A DNA stretch of 64,000 nt from Alnus glutinosa (taxonomy: Eukaryota > Streptophyta > Magnoliopsida > Fagales > Betulaceae). The notes beneath the pieces are model-generated. The model was given only the letters and a program-made list of their open reading frames with translations, was not told the origin of the DNA and ran no database searches. This document shows positions 10,521 through 23,600 of the stretch, piece by piece. The DNA lies in the NCBI RefSeq assembly GCF_958979055.1, contig NC_084887.1, positions 26,282,044-26,346,043 on the forward strand, given 5' to 3'. How positions within the stretch are numbered: the first letter of the stretch is position 1; the number at the start of each line of letters is the position of its first letter. A program made the translations under genes and the position numbers.

Positions 10521-13217
10521 ATGGCGAATTTTCAAAGAAGCTACAGAGATCCGACGGCTCAAAATCCATCAAAGCTCACCAACGCAGGTTCCTTTCCCTC
10601 GCAATTCAATGCTTTGTTGTTCTGTTTTCATTTAGCTCCATTTGATTCCAGTTGCGATCTGTTTGGCTCCTCAGAAACCGTAGAACTAGAAATCAAATAT
10701 GACTTGGAATCTCACGGCTACTTTATAAATGAAAAGGAAAACGCAATAGGTTGTCGAATTTTAAAAATCCAGTTATTTATTTATTTTCTTTCAAGAGTCA
10801 AATTCATGGTCTCATCCAAAGAGAGCATTACTTTCTGTTTGGTTCCTGAGAAGATCCGCAGGAATTGTGCCTGATAAATTCAGCAAGTTATTTAGGCTGT
10901 TCAATTTCTTAGTAACCAAACGGAGATTGCTGCTCAGTAACTAATTTTTCACAAAATATTTGAAAATTTTAAAAATACAGTGAGAGATGTTAAACGTCAT
11001 AAAATTTCCACGACCTTCCAGAATATGATCAAAGTTTTCCGCATGATTGCTTAGAAATAAAGAGGCTTATAATTTTTCTAGCTAGCAATAATGGTAATTA
11101 AGATTTTTGAATTTTAAATATTTAGCTCATGATCTTTAGTAATTTTTAAACATGAATTTCATCTATGGTTGTATCTATGTATAGAGATTATGCGTAATTG
11201 AAGCCGATCACTGTGAGTCGCATTAAACATTTGTTGTAAACTTGTAGCATTCAATTAATTGTATGTCTTTTTGAAATGGCGTAGTTTGAGCCAGTGTTTG
11301 TTTGACTACTGCAGGTTGTAGTGGGGTTTGTATGATGAGCACCACATGGAGAGATGAACAACACCCATCTTTCATAAATTTTGTCGCCTCCTTCCTCAGT
11401 GCAAATTCATTCCGTCTTAACTTTGTCCCAATCGCCCCGGTATATGTATCTATTGTTAAATCGTCACTTATCAAAAGCTTAAGTTTATAGGAAAACGTGA
11501 ATTTAATCATTTAGTATATTTGCTCTTACACAACGAAAAATTATCACTCTCCCAAAAGCTTAAACTTATAAAAAAGTATGAATTTAATCTTTAATTAATA
11601 CTTTAACATCTAATTGCTTATATTCTGAGTAATATTGGCACATTGCTCAATTGGACGGTTTTATCTGTAGGATTTCATTTTCAATTGTGGGGGATTGTCG
11701 GTGGCATTCGTGTTTGTGACAAAATTGGATTCCAAATACATCTCACCAATTTTCAGCAGGTATCCAGGCTGTTGTAGATTTTGCCCCTCTTAATTGTCTG
11801 GTGTAAATGCTTAATCTGATCAGTTCTATGCAGAGTTCAGAAACTGAAGGGGCAATTTGCAAATCTCTATGTTGTTGTCATCCTCCCAACCAAGGAACAA
11901 AATGATTTGTTTGTTCGCTCTTACTTCAAGTGAGTCATATGAAACTTATGTCACAATTGATTTTTTTGGGGGCATGTGACCGATTTTAAGGAACTGGGAT
12001 TTGTTTGACTCTATGAAAGATATGGAATGGAGCTTGGTAAGCCAACCTTTGTGCCTGTACAAGACTTAGAGATGGGCTTTGAGAAGATTGTCAACATAGC
12101 TCACTCTCGTGGGGGTAAGAGCTTATTATTTGAAGTTCACTTGAATGGATTCCTCCAAGTGATTTCCCTAAATAAACATGCAAATTGCAGTATGCAAGCA
12201 AAAGGCTGCCATAGCAAAATTGAAAACTGAGGTCAGTTGAATAGAACTATTCTTTTGCTTTTATTTTGTACTCAAAATTAAATATTCTAAATTAACAGTG
12301 TCATTTGCTCATTGTTTTTCAAGATGCACCTAACACGCGCTTTTATCTTGTCTTGTTTGTGAAGAGGAAACGCTCAGTGCAGGGGATGGACGCTTTCCTT
12401 AGAGTGGTCACATCCATACCAGGCATTGACAATCATGATGCGAATGCGGTAATTTTAACCCACTATAATGAAACCAACCTGTTCAATCTTGTAGTTTTTT
12501 TTTTCCTCTGGCATTCGTGCATCTTTCTGATGAAACATTGTCGTCTAAATTATATTGGACGATATAAGGAGTTTTTTTACAAATCATAAAAACAAAACTC
12601 TACACTAGGGTTTGTTTGTTCATATTTTTCAGTTTTGACAAAAGTGAACAATATAATATTGACCATGAAATAGCTCTTCCCCATTTCACTTGAAATGGAG
12701 AGGATCCTATTCCTCTCCAAAGTCCTTAGTCGCAGCCAGCATTTCCACTCTGAGACTTTAATTTATTTGCATCAAGTGGTCAGTCAAAGAGAAGTACGAT
12801 TAATAATCCACAAAAATCCATGCAACTTATTAGAAGGATCCTGATAAGGCTCATTCCTGCATATCCAGGCATATGATGAGCCTGGCATCATCTTCAAATC
12901 TTTTGCAACTATTACCTGATGGTAGGACAGTTTTTTTGGTTTTTTTTTTTTTTTTTTAATTGTAGGACAGTTTCTGTTTTTTATTCATTCATATGATGTG
13001 ATCATTGAGGTTTTCGGGACATTCTTATCCTGACATTTCTCTGCAGCTTCATCAAGCGATTGGTTCGGTTGAGGCAATTGCAAAGGCATCGAAGGAGTAC
13101 ATTCTAGGAAACACAGACCTTTCAGCTGACAAGGCAGCAATAATTTTTAGGTTTTTCAGAGATCCAAAGTTTTACCTTAGCCCCAAGATCAATGGATTAG
13201 AGAAACAGTTTATTTGA
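10521..13217 (+). CDS. PTD: PARTING DANCERS (PTD) homologue, meiotic crossover factor, 255 aa
   Basis: Exons are 10521-10587, 11315-11439, 11671-11759, 11834-11929, 12020-12114, 12191-12231, 12365-12448 and 13047-13217; the frame stays open throughout. Diagnostic blocks are [98 protein letters not shown] and [20 protein letters not shown]. These match plant PTD, an ERCC1/Rad10-related XPF-family protein that partners SHOC1/ZIP2 in the class I crossover pathway in meiotic nuclei. The last exon (residues 199-255) is the helix-hairpin-helix-like end. The start [10 protein letters not shown] was preferred; an in-frame ATG at 10407 would add 38 residues across the CT repeat. The C-terminus runs seven residues (GLEKQFI) past the PKIN where I expect family members to stop (from memory). 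Confidence 0.88.
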
Positions 13218-14114
13218 ATGGAATTCTGAAATATTTTGTCAAGCAGCCTTGAGGTGATATTTTTTTAATCTAGCATCACTCACTGAAATTTGTATTATAA
13301 ATCAGCTTCCAAACTAAAACTTTTACAAGAGGAGCCATAGAAAATTGCAATATGAATATGAAGATTAAGTTGTTTGCATTACCATGTATTAGAATTACCT
13401 TACGATTTGAATATCATACATACGCAGACATACAAAGAGACTTCCTATTAAAGCCAAAATGTGGTTCTAGAATTACAAAGGATGAGTTAGCCATTTTACG
13501 GTTAAGATTTAAAGTTGACACATTTAATAGCATTATATTTGATTTTTTTTTTTTTCTAAAAAAAAACATGCTAATATTAACATCATATACGCCCTCACTG
13601 TCAGGTGCACCACTTTAAATTCTCGTCATAAAATGAATACTATCAATTTCTTTTGAAATTGAGAGGATCTTATTCCCTCCTGCGAGAACTGGTGCCACGA
13701 AATCACCGGACCGACTCAAAAGTTACAGCCAAAGCATCAAATGATAGTGAAGTCCAAAACACTCCTATTTGCCCCAATATTATCGCAGAAAACAAAGTTT
13801 TACTAAATTACCAAAATATCTCTGTTAGACCAAAAAGATGGTCACATTGGCATTATATACTCAAGAAGAGAAAAGAGCAGTAACTGAACCTATTTTCCTA
13901 AAAACTACTCTTTTCCAATAGGCCATAATGCTTCCTACAGTTACACCTCCTGGTCTAAAAGCCGCTTCGTAGATCAACCTACTAGAGCACCATAAAATAA
14001 GAGTGGCATACAATAACACAAAGGATCTATTGACTACCACAACATGTCCAACAGGGAAAAAAACACAACTTAAGGCCTGAAGGACATGGACTACGGCCTT
14101 GTGAAAGAATATTA
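13218..14114. other. Convergent 3' spacer between PTD and AK-HSDH
   Basis: The two genes meet tail to tail. The spacer holds their 3' UTRs and no supported exon. A motif near 12690-12716 (CACTTGAAATGGAGAGGATC) recurs in decayed form near 13646-13672. The two short ORFs here have no recognisable motif. Confidence 0.6.
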
Positions 14115-14645
14115 CTACGACGGAGCACCAAGATAAGAGGCAAGCCGCAATATGTCACTGAATATTCCTCCAGCCGTGACTTCGGCCCCGGCACCTGGTC
14201 CCCGGACTATCAAAGGCTGGCTTTTGTATCTTGTTGTTGTAAAAGCAATAATGTTATCTGATCCAGAGAGTTGTGCAAATGGATGATCTTTCTTGTATCT
14301 TTGCAGCTCCACTCGACCGTTCTGATTAACCACATCCACAACCCCGACGTATCTCAAGACCTTGAAATATATCACAAGCTCATCAGGAACAAAGGGAAAA
14401 ATACTTAAAAAGCAGAATTAGAGAAAAATAAAGAGTCCTATGAAGCAATTATCTCATATATATAATTAATCTTCCTATAGCAAACTGGCTGCAAACTTAC
14501 AGAAATACCCACAAATACAGGTTCACAAACCCATCAGCACGTAATAGGCCCCATCAACATCAATGGTACCAAAAATCCAAAACAGTGTAAATAAAAATTA
14601 TAAAAACTAACAATTCTGATGGATACTTTTTTATGCTTTTTTTTT

Positions 14646-14676
<31 letters not shown>

Positions 14677-17600
14677 TATATCTTTGAAAGAATGATAGGA
14701 CACTCAAATGTTATATGATTCCAGGGGATGCCAAAGTGAGACTTTAACCAGCCAACTTCATTCGACATTTAGAAAGTCTAATTATAGCTATAAACCGTGC
14801 TATCAATTTATCATTTAAAATGGCTGGTTAGTTTAGCAATAACATCTGGCTACCCTTTTAAGTAGGTTCAAACAAGCAGTAGTATCTTAGAGATACTCAC
14901 TTCCCCCGCATCCTCAGCAACCTCTCGATTGTTGGTCATGTTCTGATCGTATTGTGGCAGTTGTTGCAAAAATTCCTCAGCTGAAGCACTAGCCTGCAGC
15001 AAATCATAGGTATGCCCATATCAAAGGTGTATTAATGCTATCAGTAAATCACTCTTATGATTCACAAAGTTAGTTCTTACTCTTAACGGTTCGGGCACAA
15101 GGTTTTGAACAGGAATATCGGATAGTTCTAGCTTTAAACCAGACTCCCTAGCAAGGATGATCACCTGCGACAGATAAAAGAAATGAGACAGTTAACAGTT
15201 AAATTTGGGTTATAAATAAGTATTATTAAGCAGCAAAAAACAGCATATGCCAGCAACAGGCCTTTTCAATCAGCAGCCATACTTTTGTATTCACTACAAT
15301 GGGGACATGCCAGCCACCAGGCTACCTCAAGCTCACCCATGGAACAAAGTTGAAACAGCAGCAGCAGACAAAGGTCAACAAGTTAACTATTTTTCTCAGA
15401 AAAGAAACTTCAAAATTTGATTGTTAGGTAAGCTAACTGGCTCTGCCTGGAACAAAATCATTTTTTTTAGACACCCCAACGTGTAATCAAGCTGCTCCCA
15501 AAGGGATATCCAAGGGATGGTATATCGATACAATGCACCTTTTTTTGACATTTAGCAATAAGTGGTGGAAGACATAGGGGTGAAAATGTGGGCGTATAAT
15601 AACCGCTCGTATCCACTATTTACACATATTCGTTATCCGCATATGCGAATGCGGTTAGCAAAAAAAAAACACTATTTGCATATGCGGATAGCGGTTTTAG
15701 GAAATGCAAATCCGCATTCCCTTTATATAAAATATTATTTTTATATATATATATATTTAATTAAATTCACTAAACGACGTCATTTTGGATTTGGTAAATT
15801 TAGGACCTTTAGGTTATGTTAGATTTTTTTCACTATCATCTCAAAGTCATATCTTACTACATTTACTTTTTTTTTGTTTTTGTTTTTGGGTAATCTAAAT
15901 CCCAATTACTCTATGAGACAATGATCATTTATTGGTGATAATCGTGAATTGTATAACAAGTGAAATATTAATTTATTTAAACTTGCATATAGTAATAACT
16001 GCATTATTTAATCTTGCATATAGATCTGAATAGTAATCCAAAATGGTCATTAATTTTATATGCGAATAGCGGATAATAACCGCATTCAATAAACGCAGTA
16101 ACCGCACGAATGCGGATAGTAATTGTATTATATGGATATCTAAAAGTGATAACCACATTATACAGGTGCGGATATTACTAATAACCACATCCTCATTTTC
16201 ACTCCTAGGCAGACATACAAAATATTACAACATTCTGTTCCACTTATAATGCAGCTGACAACAAACTTTTTTTTTATAAGTAATCACAAGCGCAAACACG
16301 CAACCTAAGTACATAGCTGGCAACAAATTAAACACAATACCTTTCTGGCAACATCTGTTCCAGACAAATCATCCCTTGGATCTGGCTCAGTATAACCGGC
16401 TTGTTTTGCTTCAGCCACCACCTCGCTGAAAGCTCGTTTACCAATAAAGTTGTTGAAGATGTAACTCAAAGTCCCACTGCAATAGCAAATAAAAGATAAG
16501 CATCCGGTACACATCTAAACATCATTACTTTTTGTCTTAAAAAGAGTATAAGGTTTCTCTTTTTCTTTTCTTTTTCCTTGGTCCAAGGGAAGGGTGGGTG
16601 ATGCTTGATACTGTTCATATTGAATCCCCACATTCAAAAATCTAAAAGACGAAGAAAAAGAAGAAAAGCAAATAGGGTTACTACATAACAAAACCTGAAG
16701 ATGCCTTCAATGCGCAATATTTTGTCCCCAGTTTCGAGAAGACCTCGTAAAGTGCTAATGATTGGAAGACCAGCTCCAACAGTAGCCTCATAGAAGTAAT
16801 GTGTATAGGATTGCCGTTGAAGAGCTCGCAACTCCAAGTACTGAAATTGGACAGCAAAGATGTCGCAATAGACACAACATTAATAATTATAAGAAAAAAT
16901 ACGGAATATATTATTGTAGTAATTATCACTTTCTTTTTTATAGTATAAAAGTCTCACTTAGACGAATTGGTTTACCCTTGTGATTTCATTTCTATTGGAA
17001 TTTCGCTCCTTACCATGTATGAGGACCTCTGAGCACTTATGGCAGATTCCTTAAAGCACACAACTCATAATTTGCAAATTCTAGGCTTTATATTGTTGAT
17101 ACAATATAGGAACCAACTAATCCTGAAAGTCTATGACATCAAATTACTGATATTACCTGATCAAGTGGTCCTGAATTCGCCTTTTTATTAGGGGTAATTA
17201 CGTGAATTCCTTTCCTCAACCAATCATAATAATGGCTGGCAACGACAGAGTCAGCTGTGCAGTCTACCAAAACAGTATTTGGAATAAAATGATTCCCACG
17301 CACATGTTGAGTGAATTTCTCCAAATCAGCCACTTCACCTTTCTCCTTTTGAAGTTCTCTCCATCTAGATAGTTCAATACCCCTACAAACAGAAATGACA
17401 AAGATTCAAGATTAATAGTCATAGAGTGAGAAATGGCTGAATCACAATGAATCAAACAGGCAAAAGGAATCTAGTTAATCCACAAACAAGTCCAAGCATA
17501 CGTTAAAGCGCAACATTTACTTTTTAAAGGACAAAAGTCAATAGTAGGCATTCATTAGACTCGGAGGAGAGTTTATTCTAAGTATCAAATTTTGAAGAGA

Positions 17601-20600
17601 AAATACTATTTTTTTCTTTGTTTACAAGAAGACAGTGACAAGTGATAAGCTAAATGCACTTAAAGACTGCTTTGTAAGAACATTAATGCTATTTGGGCAA
17701 GAAGATGCATAAATCTTCTCACCCTGGCTGAGATCATGCCATAATGGTGGTCAGGGGTTCCAATAATTTGCTGCAACATAATGCCATAATGGTAGTCAGG
17801 AGGTGAAGGCCCCTCCTCGCATTGCTTTCTTCTTATGGGCAACGGCTTTGGGTAAAATCCTTACGGTGAATAATCTCAGAAGGCAGGAGTTCCAACTAGT
17901 TAACCGATGTTGCCTCTGTAAAAATGATGAGGAAACTATTCTCATCCATTGTGAGTATACCGTTGATATCTGGCACTTAGTTCTTAACAGGTTCAGGGTC
18001 TCTTGGGTCATGCTGGAAATATCTAGAGTGGGGACATCCCAAAGAGGCTATCTAGAAAGTTATTCCCGCACTTTTAATGTGGAGCATTTGGAGAGAAATA
18101 AATCAACTCTTTGAGGATAGTGAGACCAATGTGCTTTTCCTTAAATCCTCATTTCTGAGATTTCTTTTAGATTGAGTTATTGTATATGGAGAGAAATGAA
18201 TCATTGACTCTTTGAGGATAGTGAGACCAATATGCTTTTCCTTAAATCCTCATTTCTGAAAATCTCTAGTATAATCTTCATGTATGAGGGATTTGCCTTT
18301 CTTTTTTTTTAATAAAATTATTATTCGTCAAAAAAAAATTTCCTGCAACATGTGCTCTAATTGGAAATGTGGATGTATCTTTTCTTTTTCTTTTTTTTTT
18401 TTAAAAAAAATTTTGGATGTAATATATCTATTCTCAGAAGTTCTATAATGTCAAGCAAAGGCCTTAAAACATAACTACTTTCAATGCAAAAAACAGCTAA
18501 ATATATTACAGGTGCATGTCTATGTTTTATAAGAGCACCTTTATGATCATATTTAAAAGGGAAATTATGTGACTTGAGCTTTAGCGTTTTTTGATAGTAA
18601 AATCTCAGTTTTCAACTTAATGAAATCAAGACTCATGCTTTATGCATTTGTAAATCAAGACCTCTCTTAATGTTTTCCATAAAATAGATAACAAAAATGG
18701 CATGAAAAATACAATTATACCCCTCAAATAAAAAAGCAAAAAAATGTGTTAGTGGGGACCACTTTTTTTTGGTGCGAGAAATGTTTTGGATCAAGAAAAA
18801 AAGAGTTTTCTAAAGTTTATTGAGAAGTGTTTGAAGTATTAGTTCCCACTAAAACACTTCTCAAAATATATTTGCGATGCCTGTTTGAGAAGTGTTTTTA
18901 ATTTTTTCTTTTAAAAAAAAAAAAAAGAAGAAGATTTTTGTGGTTTATTTTGAATAGTGTGTCAGTGATTAGGGCCATATCTGAATACTAGTTTGGATAA
19001 CTAATGTTTGAAAAGTGCTTTTAGCGTTTGAAAAGTGAAAAGAGTTTTCTAAAAGTTTACCAAACATGGCCCTTATTTCTTATTATCTTGCCAACCTTGA
19101 ATAATAAAACAGATTATCTTAGAATCAGTCTACATGAAAAAACAATAAAAAAAAAAAAAAAAAAAAAAGAGAGAGCCTTTCCAATACATCAAGCGATTCG
19201 GCACTTTATACGAGGATGTAGTGACTGGAATGAGGATTTCAAGAGACAGCAAGGCCAAGGAAAACTAATGGAATAAGGCAGAATGTTGGACTTGAATCTA
19301 GAAACTTTTGATAAGTAATAATGGGTGTTAAGTCAACCAAGTAATTCAGGTGCTTTTAAGTAGGCACTTAGTTCCCTATATTGACCAAAAACAAAAATGC
19401 TCAAAAGGAAGGTTCCTTCTATATGATGCATTCTTTAACACATGCAGCCTGTGCAAGCCGAATTGTCTGGGGTGTTCAGAGATTTCTTATAAGGCTTCAT
19501 TTGTCATATTGTATGCTGTTTTGGATGAACTTCTGGGTTACATTTTGACAAAACAGGAAAAGCAAAGGGCACCATGCTCTGGTCAAACAACCATTCCCAT
19601 TTTTTAATTTACGTGATACAAGGATTTTGAAAGTAAGAAATTTAAATTCAAAGCTTTTCACTTACACGTCACTCAAAAGCATTGTCCTAGAGCCAGTGAT
19701 TCCCATAACACGCAGATCAATATTAAATTCTTCCTTAAGGACTGCTGCCTGCACCAAAAAAAGAAGTCATAAATAAATGAATGACATAAATATGAAAACA
19801 TATTCGTTCAGCAATTCAACAGCCTTAAGATCGTCACTTTAAAACCCAAACCACTAACTACCCAAGAGACCAAAAAAAAAAAAAAAGCAGCATTATTATG
19901 CCATGAACTCACCCCCTAACTAATGGAAAAAGAATAAGGTTAAAACTGCTCTAATTTTAATATAATAAGCTCAAAAGTATAACATAACCTAAAAGTATAC
20001 CATAAATGTGAATTTATTTCATGTTGCCAGATGTTCTATTCTAATATATATGAAAAATCAAGGTAATTTAATGTCCAAAAATAATATGACATTGTATGAA
20101 GATAAGTGAAAGATGGTAGGGAAAAACTGATAAAGAATATGATAAAAATTATCCAAAAAAAAAAGCACCTGATCACTTAGCTGCTCAAGTAATGTGCTAC
20201 CAATCAATCCAGGTCCAATAATGCCCATTGCTATGGTGGTTCTTGAAAGATAAAATCTAGAGTGGACAGCTCTTAGGGCCTTTATACAATCTTCTCGCTT
20301 GACTACTACAGTAATGTTGTACTCAGAACAACCTTGAGCTATAGCACGAACATTAATATTTGCCTGCATTGTTTGAATTAAGAAAAGTGTTGGACTTTGT
20401 CATGGAAATTTGAGAATATTGAATATTGAGCATAGCTTCACTTATGGAAACAGGTACACACACACACAAAAAAAATGTGAAAAAGTGAAAAAGAGAAAAG
20501 CCCAATGCCGAAGTGTCAACATGATCAATGATTTCTCGGAAATCACTTGGTTGAGCACACAGATCAAATAAGCCTCAAATTTCAAAGATGACAAAAACAC

Positions 20601-23600
20601 ATACAGAATTACATCAAAAAATAACAACTATAAATCAAGACAACTGTCATTGATTCATACAAACATGGATGATACCCTAACCTTTGCCAGTGCGTTGAAG
20701 AGGGTAGCGCTAACACCAGGAGTACTTGCCATTTTCTGGCCAACAGCTGCCAAAATGCTACAGTTTGGGATGACTGCAACCTGAGCAAGGTAATTAAAAT
20801 AGACAAATAGAAATTCAGAAAACTAGAAACAAATACAATCAAGAATAAGCATTCATATCATATCAAAAAAATTAAAAAACATAAAAAGCATTGCTCTGAG
20901 ACTAAATTTCTAAAAGGGGCTCAGCTAAGAAAGAATTATCATATGATAGTATGTCAAACAAATGTGAACATAATATAATTACATTGATGTCAAGCACTTA
21001 ATGAAGGAACAAGCACGAATGAGCCCTTCACCATATCATACTTACAACTGAGTGATAAACACTGAAATATAGTATCCAAACCAGGGGGGAAGCATCTGTC
21101 AGTTTAAACCACTTAATGTGACCGTAATGACTATTATTGTTTTAAATGAATAATAAATCAATCATGATAACAAAGAAGGCACACCGAAATTGTACCAATA
21201 CTTACAGTATATCCAAGTTTGTAAGTATTTGCGAGCCAAGAACAGGTATAGAAAGAAAAAAAAGTACGTTCAAGTTTAGAGTCTTAGGGCTTGTTTGGGT
21301 GTGCAATTTTTTTTGTATTATATTCTACTATTCTTTATTATATTTAAAATTGTGAATACCAAGAAATTTGTTTTTTGAAATTATGTTTGTATGGTTTAGA
21401 GGACCTGAGATAAAATTAGAAAAAGTTGAATAAAACTTGAGTAGAATTTTAATTCAAAAAAACAACCCAAGCATGTTTTTGAAAAATAATAAAATATAAT
21501 CAAAAAACAAGTGTTATCCAAACAAGCCCTTAGACACTAAACCAAGGGGGAAACTCGAGAAACAATTTTCCATAAAGACACTAAGGCTCCATTAATTTAC
21601 ATATTAATAAGCCAAATAGTTCACAAGCCATTCAGGTAGCACTCGAGCTCACCGAAAAAAAAAAGACAGACTGACACAAACAGTCAAAGGAGCAAGTGAT
21701 CAACTAAGAGACCTCATGGTTTTCCTTACATGGTCGAAGAAATGGGGCAAGCTCTATTCTATTCAGAGCACTCAATATAAGTGAATAGATTTATGTAGAA
21801 CAATGCATCTTGGTCATGGAATTGGAATGATACCCATCCATCTGCTGCTAAGAGGAAAGCACAAAGAGGGATATAACAGATTCACCTAATGCTGAGAAAA
21901 AGTTAAAGGGAAAAAACATGCAAGCTGACATGGTTATAAAAAATTAAAAAAGATGAGACACCAATTATCAATGCTACAAAGAAACAAAGAATCACAAATT
22001 CATCAAAAAGAGTGATGGTCTGATTATGAGAAATCATCAGAATCCCTGGTTATACCACAACATTATTAATCATGATAAAGACTAGTTGACTTCAGTTGAG
22101 TACTATGTAATAACTTGTGAAATATTCACAAATTTTTTTTTAAAAAAATAAATAAAAATAAAAATAAAAAACACAGAGTATATGCCAGATATATTCCAAG
22201 ATACCTGTAAACCTCAATTATATTCAGTATTCCCAAATACTTGAAAATAGTTCTAAAATGAGGATACATGTTTTTTCTTTTCTTTATTTTATTTTTTTGG
22301 GGGGGGGGGGGAGGGGGGGTTATGATAAAAGGTAAGCATTCAAGCCCCTCGTGGGACCAAAACCCAGCCCTATAAATGCCAAATTTACTTCCAAATCCAA
22401 TGACATCTTCTAATCTGCTCCTTATGCTAACATGATTTCATTTCACTGTTCTTTTTTTTTTTTTTAGGGGTGTAATACATTTTAGTCTCATGAACTACAA
22501 CCACTTTTACACTTACGTCGCCAAACTTTAAAAAGTAACACTTGAACCCGATAAATTAGCACCCCGTGTCAAATAAGTCACTCCATCAACAATTGGCGTC
22601 AAAAGAGATGGAAAAGCAGTCATGTGTGCTGCACATGACTATTTTTGCATTTAACTTCCCAAAATACCCTTACAATAAAAAAATAAAAAAATTGTTACAA
22701 ATTTTTTTAAAAATAAAAATAAAAAAATCAAAGGTAGTTTGGCCACCCCCCTTTTGAATTTTGGGGGTGGTGCCCCCATTTTGCATTTTGGGGGGTGGCC
22801 GAATCACCCCCACACACTAGGGGGTGGTTAGGCCACCCCATAGTGTTTTTTTATTTTTAGGGTTAAATGTTATTTTGGTTTGTGTTCTTTGAACCATTAT
22901 CAAATAGTCACCTCAAGTTCAAAAACTATCACACATGGTACCTGAAGTTGTCTAACTATTGGAGTTAGTTCCTCGGTCCAAAAACTTAACGGCCCACCAT
23001 ATCAAACTTATTAGCAACGGCCACGTGTCCCATATGCACATTAGTATTATTTTAAAAAATGTTTTAAAAAGAAAATGAGAATTGGGTTGGGTTGGGGGGA
23101 GTCTCCCCACCCACCCACCGATGGGGGTCAGATGCCACCCAATTGGTGGGTCGCGGGTGATCCCACCCGGGCCACCCCTAGGTTGGGGGAGAAACCCACG
23201 GGTGGGCCGCGACTACCCACCCCAGGGGTGGGATTCCCTCACGACCAATTCGTGGGTAGATCCCACCCACAGGGTTGGATCCACCATGCACCCAACGGTG
23301 GGGTGACATTCAACCCCCATGGATGGGTGGGGAGACTCTCATACCCATGGGGGAGATCCCCCACCGGTGGGTGGCTCCCCCTCCCACCAACACCATTCTC
23401 TTTCTTCTTCTTTTTGAACTTATTTTTCTTTTTCTTTTTTTTTTGTTTTAAATAATGCTAATGTGGTATATGAGACACGTGGCAGTCATTGTTAGATTTG
23501 ACGTGGCAAGCCATTAAGTTTTAAGAAGAAAATAGATGGAGGGACTAACTCTGGTAATTAGACAATTCCAAGTACCACATTTGATAGTTTTTTAAACCGA

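Noticed and set aside
23075..23455. 126-codon and 74-codon ORFs rich in Gly, Pro and Trp
   Set aside because: They are by-products of the GGGTGGG/CCCACCC array inside an inverted-repeat element.
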